The notes: generated by a model not told the origin, from the letters alone. A DNA stretch of 64,000 nucleotides from Alphaproteobacteria bacterium (GCA_005883305.1 VBAC01000001.1:2232001-2296000), one strand, 5' to 3'. Shown: positions 6,538-16,065, numbered from the stretch's first letter. A program made the numbers and translations.

Positions 6538-8583
6538 ATGAATCGCAATCGCTTGAAGCTGGCCGCGGCGCTCCTGCTCGCGGCCGCCGCGCCGGTGTTG
6601 GCGCAGGGCTCCACCAACGCCGCGCAGCGGCCGAGCGCCGCCTCGCGCTACGCGCCCTGGGGCGTCGACCTTTCCGCGCGCGATCCTTCGATCAAGCCCG
6701 GCGACGATTTCTGGCGCTACGCCAACAACACCTGGTTCCAGGGCAACCCGATCCCCGCCGACCGCTCCGCGTGGGGCGTCGGCACCGTATTGTCCGAGGA
6801 CGTCGAGGCGCAGCTTCGCGACATCGTCGAGACCGCCAATCGCGGCACCGACCCGACCAGCCGCCAGGTCGCCGCGATGTACGCCAGCTACATGGACGAG
6901 GCGGGGATCGAGCAGCGCGGCGCGGCGGTTCTCCGCCCCTATCTCGACCAGATCGCGGCCGCCCAGACCCGCGACGACCTTCTGCGGCTGTTCGCCAAGC
7001 CCGGCTTCCCCTCGCCGGTCGGAGTCGGAATCACCCCCGATCCGGCCGATCCGACCCATTATGTCGTCGGCGCCGGCCAGGGCGGGCTCGGCATGCCGAA
7101 CCGCGATTATTACCTGCGCGAGGGCGCCCAGTTCGACGCCTATCGCGCCGCCTACCGCAATTATGTAATCACCATGCAGCGGCTCGCCGGAATCCCCGAT
7201 CCGGAAGCCAAGGCCGACGCGATCATCGCGCTCGAGCGGCGGATCGCAGAGGCGCACTGGACGCCGGAGCGCAACCGCGACGTCACCCAGTCGATCAACC
7301 CGATGACTCCGGCCCAGCTCCAGGAGCTCGCGCCGCAGTTCAACTGGCCCGTCACTCTCGCCTCTCAAGGGCTCACCAACGTCCAGAAGATTATCGTTCG
7401 CCAGCCTTCGGCGATTCAGGCCGAGGGCCAGCTGTTCGCCGAAGTGCCGCTGCAGACCTGGAAGGACTGGCTCGCCTTCCACTTCATCCGCAGCTACGCG
7501 CAATATCTGCCGCGCGCGTTCGACGAGGCCGATTTCGAATTCTATTCGCACACCCTGCGCGGGCAGGAGCGGCAGCGCGATCGCTGGAAGCGCGGCCTGG
7601 GCGTGCTCAACGGAGCGCTCGGCGAGGCGGTCGGCAAAATCTATGTCGAGCGCCACTTCCCCGACACCAGCCGCCAGCAGATGACCGAGCTGGTCGGCGA
7701 TCTTCGCGCCGCGCTAGGCGATCGCCTGCGCGCCAACAGCTGGATGGACGAGGCGACCCGCACCGCCGCCATTGCCAAGCTCGACGCCTTCGATCCCAGA
7801 ATCGGCAATCCGGTGCGCTGGATCGATTATTCCTCGATCCGGATCGATCCGCACGACCTGCTCGGTAACGTATTGCGGGCGTCCGAATTCCAGTGGAATT
7901 TGCAGCTCTCGCGCTATCCGAACCCGGTCGACCGTTCGCTGTGGGCGATGACTCCGCAGACGATCAACGCCTATTACAGCCCGCTCACCAACCAGATCAC
8001 CTTCCCGGCCGCGATCCTGCAGCCGCCTTATTTCAATCCGACGGCCGACCCGGCGGTCAATTACGGCGCGATCGGCGCGGTGATCGGCCACGAAATCGGC
8101 CACGGATTCGACGATCAGGGCAGCCGCTTCGACCCCCAGGGGCGCCTGCGCAACTGGTGGTCGGACGCCGCCCGCGCGCGCTTCACCGAGCTGACCCGCC
8201 GCTTCGGCGAGCAGTACAACCAGTTCGAGGTGGCCGGCCAGCACGTCAACGGGCAGCTGACCATGGGCGAGAATATCGGCGATCTGGGCGGGCTCGAAAT
8301 GGCCTATGCCGCCTACCAGCGCTACCAGGCGCGGCACGGCCGGGCGCCGGTGATCGACGGCCTGACCGGCGATCAGCGCTTCTTCCTCGCCTTCGCCCAG
8401 GCCTGGCGCAACAACGTCCGCGAGGGCGCGCTTCGCCAGCAGGTGCTGACCGATCCGCACAGCCCGCCGCAATTCCGGGTCAACGGAGTCGTTCGCAACG
8501 TCGACGCTTGGTACCGGGCGTTTAACGTCCAGCCCGGCGACCAGCTCTATCTCCCGCCCGAGCAGCGGGTGCACATCTGGTAG
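6538..8583 (+). CDS. M13 family zinc metallopeptidase, exported
   Basis: 681 aa, the usual length for bacterial M13 (neprilysin/PepO) peptidases. The signal peptide MNRNRLKLAAALLLAAAAPV with an AQG cleavage region predicts a periplasmic enzyme. The N-terminal M13 domain begins at about residue 35 (PGDDFWRYANNTW). The catalytic domain carries the HEIGH zinc motif at 518-522 and the third zinc ligand in GENIGDLGG (Glu578). The C-terminal ADC/RVNG-V-RN region is conserved, so it should be active. The start was chosen because GGGAGA precedes this ATG and a signal peptide follows; longer frames run into the family B repeat. A strong terminator follows at 8608. Confidence 0.95.
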   Translation: MNRNRLKLAAALLLAAAAPVLAQGSTNAAQRPSAASRYAPWGVDLSARDPSIKPGDDFWRYANNTWFQGNPIPADRSAWGVGTVLSEDVEAQLRDIVETANRGTDPTSRQVAAMYASYMDEAGIEQRGAAVLRPYLDQIAAAQTRDDLLRLFAKPGFPSPVGVGITPDPADPTHYVVGAGQGGLGMPNRDYYLREGAQFDAYRAAYRNYVITMQRLAGIPDPEAKADAIIALERRIAEAHWTPERNRDVTQSINPMTPAQLQELAPQFNWPVTLASQGLTNVQKIIVRQPSAIQAEGQLFAEVPLQTWKDWLAFHFIRSYAQYLPRAFDEADFEFYSHTLRGQERQRDRWKRGLGVLNGALGEAVGKIYVERHFPDTSRQQMTELVGDLRAALGDRLRANSWMDEATRTAAIAKLDAFDPRIGNPVRWIDYSSIRIDPHDLLGNVLRASEFQWNLQLSRYPNPVDRSLWAMTPQTINAYYSPLTNQITFPAAILQPPYFNPTADPAVNYGAIGAVIGHEIGHGFDDQGSRFDPQGRLRNWWSDAARARFTELTRRFGEQYNQFEVAGQHVNGQLTMGENIGDLGGLEMAYAAYQRYQARHGRAPVIDGLTGDQRFFLAFAQAWRNNVREGALRQQVLTDPHSPPQFRVNGVVRNVDAWYRAFNVQPGDQLYLPPEQRVHIW

Positions 8584-8607
8584 CCGCCCGCGAATCGCGA
8601 CCTTTCG

Positions 8608-8639
8608 AAAGGGGCCGGGAAACCGGCCCCTTTGTTTTT
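8608..8639 (+). terminator. Rho-independent terminator after the M13 peptidase gene
   Basis: An 11-bp perfect stem, AAAGGGGCCGG / CCGGCCCCTTT, with a GAAA tetraloop is followed by GTTTTTG. It lies 25 bases after the peptidase stop. Confidence 0.9.
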
Positions 8640-8799
8640 GTCCGGCGCATCGCCCTTCCGTCGATCCGCGGCGGCGGTTGATCGAAGGGCGCGGCGGTTC
8701 GCCTAAGCGCGGTGCGCCTCCGCCGAAACGGAAATGAATCTCCCGGCGGCCGCGGCGAAGAAGGCTTCACCGTTCAACGCCAATCAAAGGGAAACCGCC

Positions 8800-9186
8800 A
8801 TGACCATCAAGTCCAAGACCCTCCTGATCGCCGCCGCCGTCGCTTCCATCGCCACCGGCACCGCCGCCGCCGCCCAGGGCCGCGACGTCACCATCCTCGC
8901 CCCGACGCTCCCCTCCGATGTGCTGGTGCAGGTGGTCCGCTACGGCGATCTCAACCTGTCGAGCCCGGCCGGCCAGGCCCGCCTCGAGGACCGCGTGCGC
9001 AGCGCCGTCGACAATGTCTGCCCGGCGGGCTTCGCGATCGACCTCAACGCCGCTTCGCAGTCCAGCGCCTGCAAGATCGCCGCCTATGGCGACGCCCGCA
9101 GCCAGATGGACCAGGCGATCGCCCGGGCCCGCTCCGGCCAGCTCGCCTCGGCCGGCGGCGCCCTGCGCATCGCCGCGCGCCGCTAA
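8800..9186 (+). CDS. UrcA family protein, exported
   Basis: 128 aa. A Sec signal peptide (MTIKSKTLLIAAAVASIATG, then TAAAAQ) is followed by the UrcA-family core: a V-V-Y-DL-L-S strand motif (VRYGDLNLSSPAGQARLEDR), a conserved VC pair (VDNVCPAG), and a second cysteine (SSACK) that could pair with it. UrcA proteins are small periplasmic proteins found mainly in sphingomonads and caulobacters; no function is established. The ATG at 8800 has AAAGGGAA upstream; a longer frame from 8734 lacks a ribosome site and would bury the signal peptide. A terminator follows immediately. Confidence 0.85.
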   Translation: MTIKSKTLLIAAAVASIATGTAAAAQGRDVTILAPTLPSDVLVQVVRYGDLNLSSPAGQARLEDRVRSAVDNVCPAGFAIDLNAASQSSACKIAAYGDARSQMDQAIARARSGQLASAGGALRIAARR

Positions 9187-9210
9187 GCTTCCCCCCGTCC
9201 CCCGGGGCCG

Positions 9211-9245
9211 GGCGGGCGTTCCCTTCGGGGAGCGCCCGCCTTTTT
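9211..9245. terminator. Strong hairpin with UUCG loop and T-run, shared by convergent genes
   Basis: The stem GGCGGGCGTTCCC / GGGAGCGCCCGCC (one G-U pair) with a TTCG tetraloop is followed by TTTTT. It terminates the UrcA gene on the plus strand. The minus-strand DUF3828 gene ends exactly at its T-run (9245), so the hairpin may work in both directions. Confidence 0.9.
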
Positions 9246-9718
9246 CATTCCCGCTCGCGCAGGAGGGCCGAAAGAGTCCAGCCGTCGCGGCCCCGCCCCC
9301 GGCCGTTGACCGCCTCGTCCAGATACCAGCGCCCGCCGTCGCGCACGAAGAAGAAGCGCGTCGAATCCGCGCGGTCGATGTTGGTCCAGTGCGCCTCGAT
9401 CACCCGGTGATCGGGGCCGAAATCATATTGGACGAAGCTGACGCGCGATATCGACCAATCCTGAGCGTTGACCCACCAATCGAAATCGAGCGCTCCCACC
9501 AGATCGTCGTGGCCGCGCTGCCATGAATCGTAGGATTCGAACAAAGCGCGCAGGCGATCCGAATAGGCGTAGGACGAATCGGGCGGCGGCGAATCCGGAT
9601 GAGCGCGATAAGCTTCGTAAACCTGCGCCACGAAGGCGCGCGGATCCTCGACGCCGGGTTGCGGGGCCGCGAATGCGGCGAGCATCAGAGCCGCCAGAAT
9701 CAGAAAGAGCTTGCCCAT
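9245..9718 (-). CDS. DUF3828 domain-containing exported protein
   Basis: 157 aa. The signal peptide MGKLFLILAALMLAAFAAPQ predicts export. The mature part has the DUF3828 layout: F(V)xxVYxxYR near the start, YSxxLRALFxxYD, a central W/D-rich strand region and a C-terminal FFFVRDGGRWYLDEA segment that resembles NTF2-like folds. The function is unknown. A good ribosome site (GGGAGGAA) supports the start. It is convergent with the UrcA gene across a shared terminator. Confidence 0.75.
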   Translation of the reverse strand: MGKLFLILAALMLAAFAAPQPGVEDPRAFVAQVYEAYRAHPDSPPPDSSYAYSDRLRALFESYDSWQRGHDDLVGALDFDWWVNAQDWSISRVSFVQYDFGPDHRVIEAHWTNIDRADSTRFFFVRDGGRWYLDEAVNGRGRGRDGWTLSALLRERE

Positions 9719-9774
9719 CGCATTCCTCCCCGGCGCGCAATGAGCGCGAGCGGGAGGCTGATTGCAAGCACCTC

Positions 9775-9858
9775 GTCATCGCGAGCGAAGCGAAGCGATC
9801 CAGTGCGGCATCACCGCTCCACTGGATTGCTTCGTCGCTTCACTCCTCGCAATGACGG
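9775..9858. repeat. Palindromic dispersed repeat, family B
   Basis: Arms GTCATCGCGAGCGAAGCGA (plus AGCGATCCAGT) and ACTGGATTGCTTCG ... TCGCAATGACGG form an imperfect inverted repeat of about 84 bases. It lies between the DUF3828 and DUF2171 genes. Confidence 0.85.
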
Positions 9859-9867
9859 ATCGGGCGG

Positions 9868-10119
9868 TCAGTCGTTCTCTTCCTCGGCGAACAATTCGGT
9901 CGCGACGTCGGCATTGGCGGAAAGGCGCACCTGATCGCCATCGACCGCTGCGACGAGGCCGAGCGAGATGTAATGATGGTGGCCCTCGTGGCTGCCCTGG
10001 CCGCTGTCGGCCTTGGTCAGCTTGATCCGGTCGCCATCGACCTTGTCGACCGTGCCGACGCGGACGCCGTCGGCGCCGATCACTTCCATATGCTCGCGAA
10101 TGTCGTCCCTGGCAGCCAT
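9868..10119 (-). CDS. DUF2171 domain-containing protein
   Basis: 83 aa from the ATG preceded by AAGGAG. The whole protein is the DUF2171 domain: IREHMEVIGADGVRVGTVDKVDGDRIKL, then a Gly/His-rich loop, HHYISLGLVAAVDGDQVRL and an acidic tail. The VGTVDKVDGDRIKL part resembles a PRC-barrel-like beta fold, and homologues are often annotated as stress- or desiccation-associated, but no activity is known. It is cytoplasmic with no signal. A longer open frame continues upstream but has no ribosome site and no homologous sequence. Confidence 0.8.
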   Translation of the reverse strand: MAARDDIREHMEVIGADGVRVGTVDKVDGDRIKLTKADSGQGSHEGHHHYISLGLVAAVDGDQVRLSANADVATELFAEEEND

Positions 10120-10242
10120 GGCGCTTCTCCTTATCGAAACTGGGTGTGCCTGCTGAACCGCCCGGACGGGCCGACTGTTCCGGCTTGATCGCGCCGCCCT
10201 TTCCGGCGAACCATCGCGCCAACGCAACATGGGGTCACGATC

Positions 10243-11181
10243 ATGCGCCGCTTCGCCGCTCTCGCCGTCCTTTTCGCCACCGCCGCGGCGGCCCAGCCCG
10301 GCGCCTGGCGGCCCGCCCCCGTCACCGGGGCGACCGAGCCGTCCGAGGTCGTCGCGCATTCGGCGGCGACAGACTGGCGGCCGGTGGATCCCGAGAATCT
10401 GCTGGTGATGGAGCTGGCCGACGGGGCCAAGGTCTATATCGAGTTGGCGCCGGATTTCGCGCCGGTCCACGTCGCCAACATCCGCCGCTACGCCCGCGGC
10501 GGCTGGTGGAACGGAGCGACGATCTACCGGGTGCAGGACAATTATGTGACGCAGTGGGGCAATGGCGATGCCAGCGTGCCGCTGCCCCAGGGCGTGGTGG
10601 CCCGGCCCCCGGCCGAATATGAGCGCGGCAGCGAAGGCCTCGCCATCCGCCCGCTCGGCTTTCCCGACAGCTACGCACCGGCGGCCGGCCACGTTAACGG
10701 CTGGCCGGTCGCCTACGATCCGGAGCGCTCCAGCGCCTGGCTCACCCATTGCTATGCCAGCGTCGGCGTCGGCCGAGACCTGGCGCCCGACACCGGCACG
10801 GGCGGCGAGCTCTACGCGGTGATCGGCCACGCTCCGCGCCCGCTCGACCGCAACATCGCCAATGTCGGGCGGGTGATCGAGGGCATGGCCGCCCTCGCCG
10901 CCCGCCAGCGGGGCACCGGCAATCTCGGCTTCTACCAGGCCGAGCGCGGAGAGACTCCGGTCCCGATCCGGTCGGTGCGCGTGGCCGCGGACATGCCGGC
11001 CGCGGAGCGCCCGCAATTCGAGGCGATGCGCACAGACACGGAAACCTTTTCCGCTTACGTCCGCGGCCGGGCCAACCGGGGCGGGGCCTTCTTCAATGTG
11101 CCGGCGGGCGGCGTCGACATCTGCAACGTCAACGTGCCGGTCCGGCGGCGGCCTAGCGCAGCACCATCCGGTCGCCGCTGA
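10243..11181 (+). CDS. Cyclophilin-type peptidyl-prolyl isomerase, exported
   Basis: 312 aa. The signal peptide [20 protein letters not shown] directs it to the periplasm. The cyclophilin domain starts near residue 55 ([20 protein letters not shown]), with [20 protein letters not shown] at the usual substrate-entry helix, [11 protein letters not shown] in place of the canonical FMxQGGD strand, and [21 protein letters not shown] near the end. It is much longer than a minimal cyclophilin (about 165 aa) because of an insertion of around 60 residues between strands and a C-terminal extension of about 60 residues. It probably assists folding of outer-membrane or periplasmic proteins. The last 29 bases overlap the convergent protease gene. 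Confidence 0.85.
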   Translation: MRRFAALAVLFATAAAAQPGAWRPAPVTGATEPSEVVAHSAATDWRPVDPENLLVMELADGAKVYIELAPDFAPVHVANIRRYARGGWWNGATIYRVQDNYVTQWGNGDASVPLPQGVVARPPAEYERGSEGLAIRPLGFPDSYAPAAGHVNGWPVAYDPERSSAWLTHCYASVGVGRDLAPDTGTGGELYAVIGHAPRPLDRNIANVGRVIEGMAALAARQRGTGNLGFYQAERGETPVPIRSVRVAADMPAAERPQFEAMRTDTETFSAYVRGRANRGGAFFNVPAGGVDICNVNVPVRRRPSAAPSGRR

Positions 11182-11662
11182 TCTCCACGGTGCCGACGCG
11201 CTCGAGATAGGATTGGCCGAGCAGCGAGACCTGCAGCTGGTCGGCCACCGCGGCGCGCACGTCGCGCGCCTCGAGCGGGCCGATCGCCACCCGGTCGATC
11301 GTCACCGGGATCACCTCGATCACACCGCCCGCCCCGCGCGCCGAGGCGCGTGTCGAGGGCAAGGCGATGCCGGCCCGGCGCGCGTCGGCGCCGGTCAGGG
11401 CGACGACCGAGGCGCCGGTATCGACGAGGAAGCGGACCGAGGCTCCGTTGACCTGGGCGTCGACGTAGAAATGGCCGTCCGCGGCGCGGAGAATCTCGCG
11501 CCGGGCATAACCATTGCCCGCCCTGGGCGCGGGCGCCGGGGCGGCCGGCTGGAGCGCCCCCCGAGGCTCGGCCTCGGGCGCTTCGCCGGACAGGTTCGGC
11601 GCGATCAGCGCGACGCCGAGCGCGGCGACTCCGAGCCAGAGCAGATTGCTTCCCGCGGACAT
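11153..11662 (-). CDS. Retropepsin-like (clan AA) aspartic protease, TIGR02281-type, membrane-anchored
   Basis: 169 aa. One N-terminal hydrophobic segment (LLWLGVAALGVALIAPNL) acts as signal anchor, followed by a Pro/Ala linker to about residue 50. The catalytic strand-turn FLVDTGASVVALTG carries the single DTG of a retropepsin monomer, and [15 protein letters not shown] is the matching psi-loop/flap end. Proteins of this type are presumed to work as dimers in the periplasm; substrates are unknown. Its 3' end overlaps the convergent cyclophilin gene by 29 bases. Confidence 0.85.
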   Translation of the reverse strand: MSAGSNLLWLGVAALGVALIAPNLSGEAPEAEPRGALQPAAPAPAPRAGNGYARREILRAADGHFYVDAQVNGASVRFLVDTGASVVALTGADARRAGIALPSTRASARGAGGVIEVIPVTIDRVAIGPLEARDVRAAVADQLQVSLLGQSYLERVGTVEISGDRMVLR

Positions 11663-11716
11663 AGCCCGCTCATAGCGCCTGGCCGGCCAATGCCCGGTTA
11701 ACGCGGGCGAAAAGAC

Positions 11717-11747
11717 GGCGCCCGCCGGATATTATCCGACGGGCGCC
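11717..11747 (-). terminator. GC-rich hairpin, possible terminator of the zinc-ribbon gene
   Basis: GGCGCCCG and CGGGCGCC arms enclose a second short stem (CGGAT/ATCCG). Read on the minus strand the hairpin is followed by GTCTTTTC, a weak T-run. It sits between two minus-strand genes and may end the upstream one. Confidence 0.4.
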
Positions 11748-11838
11748 AACGCCTCTCCTGGCTGATTGGCACTTCGAGCGCAGGCGGGGCGCGCTTCCGC
11801 CGCCATTGGCCGGGCAGCGGAGAGGGATTCCTGCCTGA

Positions 11839-12099
11839 TCAGGCCGCGTGCGATTCCGGGATATACCGGCGGCGCACGGTGCGAACGATCTGCCCGCCGG
11901 CGACCAGAGGCGCGCTCTCGAGCGGCAGCGCAGTGCCGCAGAAGGCGCATTCGGCCATCATCCGGCCGATATACCAGTGCGTACGCCCGCAACCCGGGCA
12001 ATGGTTCGTCTGATCGTCGCGATAGCAGATGTGATACCCGCGCATCGCCACCGGGGGGACGAGGCTCCCGCCCCGCGCTTCCAGAACATTCGTCGCCAT
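11839..12099 (-). CDS. Small zinc-ribbon protein of unknown function
   Basis: 86 aa. Two CxxC knuckles (CPGCGRTHW at about 33-41 and CAFCG further on) separated by 14-16 residues with an aromatic HWYIGRMMAE spacer make a zinc ribbon; an extra Cys occurs in HICYRDD. There is no signal peptide. The ATG at 12099 was chosen over one 24 bases upstream because GGAAGGAG stands 8 bases before it. The role could be nucleic-acid or protein binding; nothing nearby indicates which. Confidence 0.7.
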   Translation of the reverse strand: MATNVLEARGGSLVPPVAMRGYHICYRDDQTNHCPGCGRTHWYIGRMMAECAFCGTALPLESAPLVAGGQIVRTVRRRYIPESHAA

Positions 12100-12228
12100 T
12101 ACATCGGCTCCTTCCAAACCCACTTGCGCGCATCAACGCCGGTCGTCGGGAGGAAGTTGCAATGGAAAGGACGGCGCGCGCATTTTGCCGCGGCTGCCCT
12201 TCCCGATTTCGCAAGCCGGTCGAACGGC

Positions 12229-12588
12229 TTATTCGGACTGCGGAGCCCCGCTCGGAGCCGCTGCCGTCTCTGCCGGAGCGCCCGCGGGCGCTTCGCCCGG
12301 CGTGGTCTGCGATGCCGCGACCGGAGCCGCGCCGCCGACCGGAATCATCGTGATGTGTAGCGGATTGGGACGAAGATCGTTGAGCGAGCCGTTGCTCGCG
12401 TCGACCACGCCGCCGACGATCCCGCCGAAGATGGCGTTGCCGGCGAGCGCGGTGCCGCCGCCGGCGCGCATGCGGCTGTGCACCTCGGCTTCGGCCGGCT
12501 GGTAGCCGTCCATCGTCGCGGTGACGACGAAGTCGTCCTTGCGCTTCAGCCGCAAGGCCGCAGCGGTCTTTACCGAAACTTTGTCAAT
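12229..12588 (-). pseudogene. PEGA-like lipoprotein remnant, 5' end missing
   Basis: The open frame begins with no ATG or usable ribosome site: a stop codon at 12589-12591 is followed by IDKVSVKTAALRLKRKDDF. The TTG at 12555 is the only conventional start. The segment LRLKRKDDFVVTATMDGYQP followed by a Gly/Ala hydrophobic stretch and LNDLRPNPLHITMIPVGG matches the C-terminal half of exported sphingomonad PEGA-type proteins, in which the lysine-rich strand is normally preceded by a signal peptide, a lipobox and the first half of the PEGA barrel. Those parts are absent here, and the sequence runs straight into the control region of the sugar-transferase operon. I infer a gene truncated from its 5' end; a short functional protein from TTG cannot be excluded. 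Confidence 0.55.
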
Positions 12589-12613
12589 TTATCCGACAGT
12601 GCCGGCATGTCGG
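12580..12613 (+). promoter_or_regulatory. Candidate operator upstream of the XrtA-type operon
   Basis: Overlapping dyads sit 38-71 bases before the sugar-transferase start: TGTC-N9-GACA (12582-12598) and CCGACA-N9-TGTCGG (12593-12613), sharing the central CCGACA. The left part, TTTGTCAATTTATCCGACA, is the only AT-rich island in the neighbourhood. By position it is a candidate binding site for the response regulator PrsR encoded downstream. That link is inference; no consensus was compared. Confidence 0.4.
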
Positions 12614-12650
12614 AGAGGCTTACACCCAGGCTGCGGCGGGCAGGCCGGCG

Positions 12651-14000
12651 ATGATCCGGCTGTTCAAGCATTATGTGCCCTTCGCGGTCCTGCTGCTGGG
12701 AGCGATCGACTTCGCCTTGCTCCTGTTCGGCGCGGAGGCCGGGTGGGCGCTTCGTTTCTGGCAGGTTTCGGGGACGTTCGACCTGCAATCCGCGCCGCTT
12801 CCCAGCATGATCGCCTTCGCCGCGGCGCTCCAGACGGCGATGGTCGCCGTCGGAGTCTACGGGATCGAGGCGATCCGATCGGTGCGCTTCGCGACGGCGC
12901 GTCTGCTCGTCGCGGTCGCGCTCGGCATTTTGCTGCTTTCGGTTCTTTTCTTTCTTTTTCCGCCGGTCAGCTTCTGGCGATCGAGCCTGCTCTACGCGAC
13001 GGCCTTCGCGCTGCTGGGGATGATCGCCGTGCGCACGGCGCTTCGCGACACGCTCGGCAGCGAGCGGTTCAAGCGGCGGGTGATGGTGCTTGGAACGGGC
13101 GTGCGCGCCAAGCGGATCGAGGCCCTGGCGGCGCGGACCGGCGCGGGCTTCGCGGTGGTCGGCGTAGTCGACATGAACGACAGCGCAGGTCTCCCCGCCC
13201 AGGCGCTCCGCCTCAGCGCGGGCGAGCTGGTCCTCGCTCTGGAGGAGCGGCGCAATGCCCTGCCGCTCGGCGATCTGCTCAAGATCAAGACGACCGGGGT
13301 CCAGGTCCACGATTTCTCTTCGTTCATCGAACGCGAGACCGGCCGCGTCGACCTCGACAGCCTCAACCCTTCCTGGCTGATCTTCTCCGACGGCTTCTCG
13401 GCCGGGCGGCGCCTGTCGACCATCGCCAAGCGGCTGTTCGACGTCGTGGCCAGCGGGCTTCTGCTCGTGCTCACCTTGCCGCTCGTCGCGCTGACGGCGC
13501 TCGCGGTGAAGATCGAGAGCGTCGGCCCGGCCTTCTTCCGCCAGCGCCGCGTGGGCCTCTACGGCCAGCCGTTCGACGTCATCAAGCTGCGCTCGATGCG
13601 CGAGGACGCCGAAGTGGGCGGCAAGGCCGTCTGGGCGCAGAAGGACGATCCCAGGGTCACCCGGGTCGGGCGAATCATCCGCAAGCTTCGAATCGACGAG
13701 CTGCCCCAGGCCTGGTCGGTGCTGAAGGGGGACATGAGCTTCGTCGGGCCCCGCCCCGAGCGGCCCCAGTTCGTCGCCGACCTCGAGGCGCGGCTGCCTT
13801 ATTATGCCGAGCGCCATGTGGTGAAGCCCGGCATCACCGGCTGGGCGCAGATCAACTATCCCTATGGCGCGAGCGTCGAGGATGCGCGCGAGAAGCTCGA
13901 GTTCGACCTTTATTACGCCAAGAATTACTCGCCCTTCCTCGATCTCCTGATCCTGCTCCAGACCGCGCGCGTCGTGATCTGGCCGGAGGGCGCGCGATGA
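12651..14000 (+). CDS. XrtA/PEP-CTERM-system sugar transferase (TIGR03013 family)
   Basis: 449 aa polyisoprenyl-phosphate hexose-1-phosphate transferase, which starts exopolysaccharide repeat units on the inner membrane. The first 130 residues hold four hydrophobic segments; a Rossmann-like region follows (VMVLGTGVRAKRIEAL). The linker with LEERRNALPL...LKIKTTGVQVHDFSSFIERE and SLNPSWLIFSDGF is specific to the exosortase-associated TIGR03013 group and distinguishes it from ordinary WcaJ/EpsL enzymes. The C-terminal bacterial sugar transferase domain (about 255-449) starts KRLFDVVASG and includes FRQRRVG, KLRSM, DELPQ and FVGPRPERP. The stop overlaps the prsK start (ATGA). The candidate operator at 12580 lies upstream. 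Confidence 0.93.
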   Translation: MIRLFKHYVPFAVLLLGAIDFALLLFGAEAGWALRFWQVSGTFDLQSAPLPSMIAFAAALQTAMVAVGVYGIEAIRSVRFATARLLVAVALGILLLSVLFFLFPPVSFWRSSLLYATAFALLGMIAVRTALRDTLGSERFKRRVMVLGTGVRAKRIEALAARTGAGFAVVGVVDMNDSAGLPAQALRLSAGELVLALEERRNALPLGDLLKIKTTGVQVHDFSSFIERETGRVDLDSLNPSWLIFSDGFSAGRRLSTIAKRLFDVVASGLLLVLTLPLVALTALAVKIESVGPAFFRQRRVGLYGQPFDVIKLRSMREDAEVGGKAVWAQKDDPRVTRVGRIIRKLRIDELPQAWSVLKGDMSFVGPRPERPQFVADLEARLPYYAERHVVKPGITGWAQINYPYGASVEDAREKLEFDLYYAKNYSPFLDLLILLQTARVVIWPEGAR

Positions 14001-16065
14001 CCGGCTTCGTCGCCCTGTGGAGCCATTTGCTCGCCGCGGCGCTCTACGGCGCGCTGGCCGTCTATCAGCTGCGCCGCTGGCACGGCGATCCGCTGAGCCG
14101 CCCGCTCGTCACCGCCTTCGCGGCCATGGCGGTGTGGACGATATTCCTCGCTCTGCTCGGCCCCTACACCTATCTCGCCCAGCTCGCCGAGAGCGGCCGA
14201 AACCTCGCCTTCCTGGCCTTCATGTACGGCCTGCTCACGGCCGCCGAAGACCATCGCGGGCAGCGGGCGGTCAAGGGGCTGTTCGCCGCCGTGGCCGCAG
14301 TCGTGGGCCTTCAAATCGTGGTCGGCGGAGTGATGCCCGAATTCGAGCGCGCGCCGCTGATCTTCGAGATGCTGGCTTCGTCGAGCCAGGCCATCGGGCT
14401 GATCATCGCCGCCGGAGCGCTCGTACTCGTCCACAATCTTTACGGCCAGGCGGCCCCCGGCTCGCGGCCGGCGCTGAGCCTGGCGATGCTCGCGCTGGCG
14501 GGCATGTGGGCCTACGATCTCCACCTCTACACCATCGCCTTCTTCTCCCGCTCGCCGGCCGGCGACCTCTTCGCGCTTCGCGGCATCGTCCTTTCCGCCC
14601 TCGCGGCTTTGTTCGCGATGGCCGCGCGCAACGCTACCTGGAAAATCCAGATTTCCCGCGCCGCGACCTTCCAGTCGGTCTCGCTGATCGCCATCCTCGT
14701 CTACCTCGTCGCGATGATGCTCGCCGCCCGGGCGATGGAGATCGTCGGCGGAGATTGGGTCCGGATCGGCCAGGTCGGGGTGGTCTTCGTCACCACGCTG
14801 ACGGCGCTCGTTCTCCTTCCTTCGGCCAAGCTTCGGGCCTGGACCCGGGTCGTGCTGCTCAAGCATCTGTTCGAGCATCGCTACGATTACCGCCAGGAAT
14901 GGCTGCGCTTCACCGACACGGTCGGGCGCCAGAGCGGCGCGAGCCTCGAGGAACGCGCGGTCAAGGCGATCGCGGACATTGCGGGCGCGCCGGCCGGGCT
15001 GCTGATCGCCTGCGACGAGGGCTATCGCCTGTCGAGCGCGGGCAGCTGGAACTGGACCCAGCCGGTCGCGACCGCGGAAGACGCCGAGCCGCTGCTGCGT
15101 CACATCGAGAAGAGCGGCTACGTCCTGGAATTCGAGTCCATCCGCGGCGGCTGGCTCGCCCACGGCGAATTGCGCGTGCCGGTTCCCGCCTGGCTCGCCG
15201 GAATCGAGAGCGCATGGGCCGGCGTTCCGCTGATCCACGGCGGGCGGCTCGCCGGGCTCGTCATCCTCGCCTGCCCCGCCGTGCGCCGGGCGCTCGACTG
15301 GGAGGATTTCGACCTGTTCCGCAACGCCGGAATCCAGGCGGCCTCCTACATCGCCGAGGCGCGAAGCCAGCAGGCGCTCGCCGACGCCCGGCGCTTCGAC
15401 GAGTTCAATCGCCGATTCGCCTTCATCCTCCACGACATCAAGAATCTCGTCAGCCAACTGAGCCTCGTCGCCCGCAACGCAGAGCGGCACGCGGAGAACC
15501 CCGAATTCCGCGCGGACATGATCGCCACGCTGCAAAGCTCCGTCAGGAAGATGAACGACATGCTCGCCCGTTTGTCCCCGGGCGCGGCCCGCGGCGCGGA
15601 GCCCGCCCGGCCGGTTGCCGTCCGCCCCTTGATCGAGGCGATCGCCGCGGCGAAGAGCCGGCTCCATCCGGTCCGCTTCGCCGGCGAATCGGAGCTGATC
15701 GCTCTGACCGACGCGGCCGCGCTCGAACAGGCGATCGGTCATCTCGTGCAGAACGGGATCGAAGCCAGCCCGGCCGGGGAGCCGGTCGAGATCCGGCTCT
15801 ACGAGAGCGGCGGCGATGTCGCCATCGACATCGTCGACCGCGGCCACGGGATGTCTCCCGCCTTCGTCCGCGACCGGCTGTTCCAGCCGTTCGTGTCGAC
15901 CAAGGAATCGGGCTTCGGAATCGGCGCCTTCGAGGCCCGCGAGCTGATCCACGCGATGGGCGGCCGCCTCGACGTCGAGAGCGCCGAGCAGCACGGCACC
16001 TGCTTCACCCTCTATCTTCCGGCGGCCGAGGATCGGGCCGCCTTTGTCTATGAACGGATGCGCGC

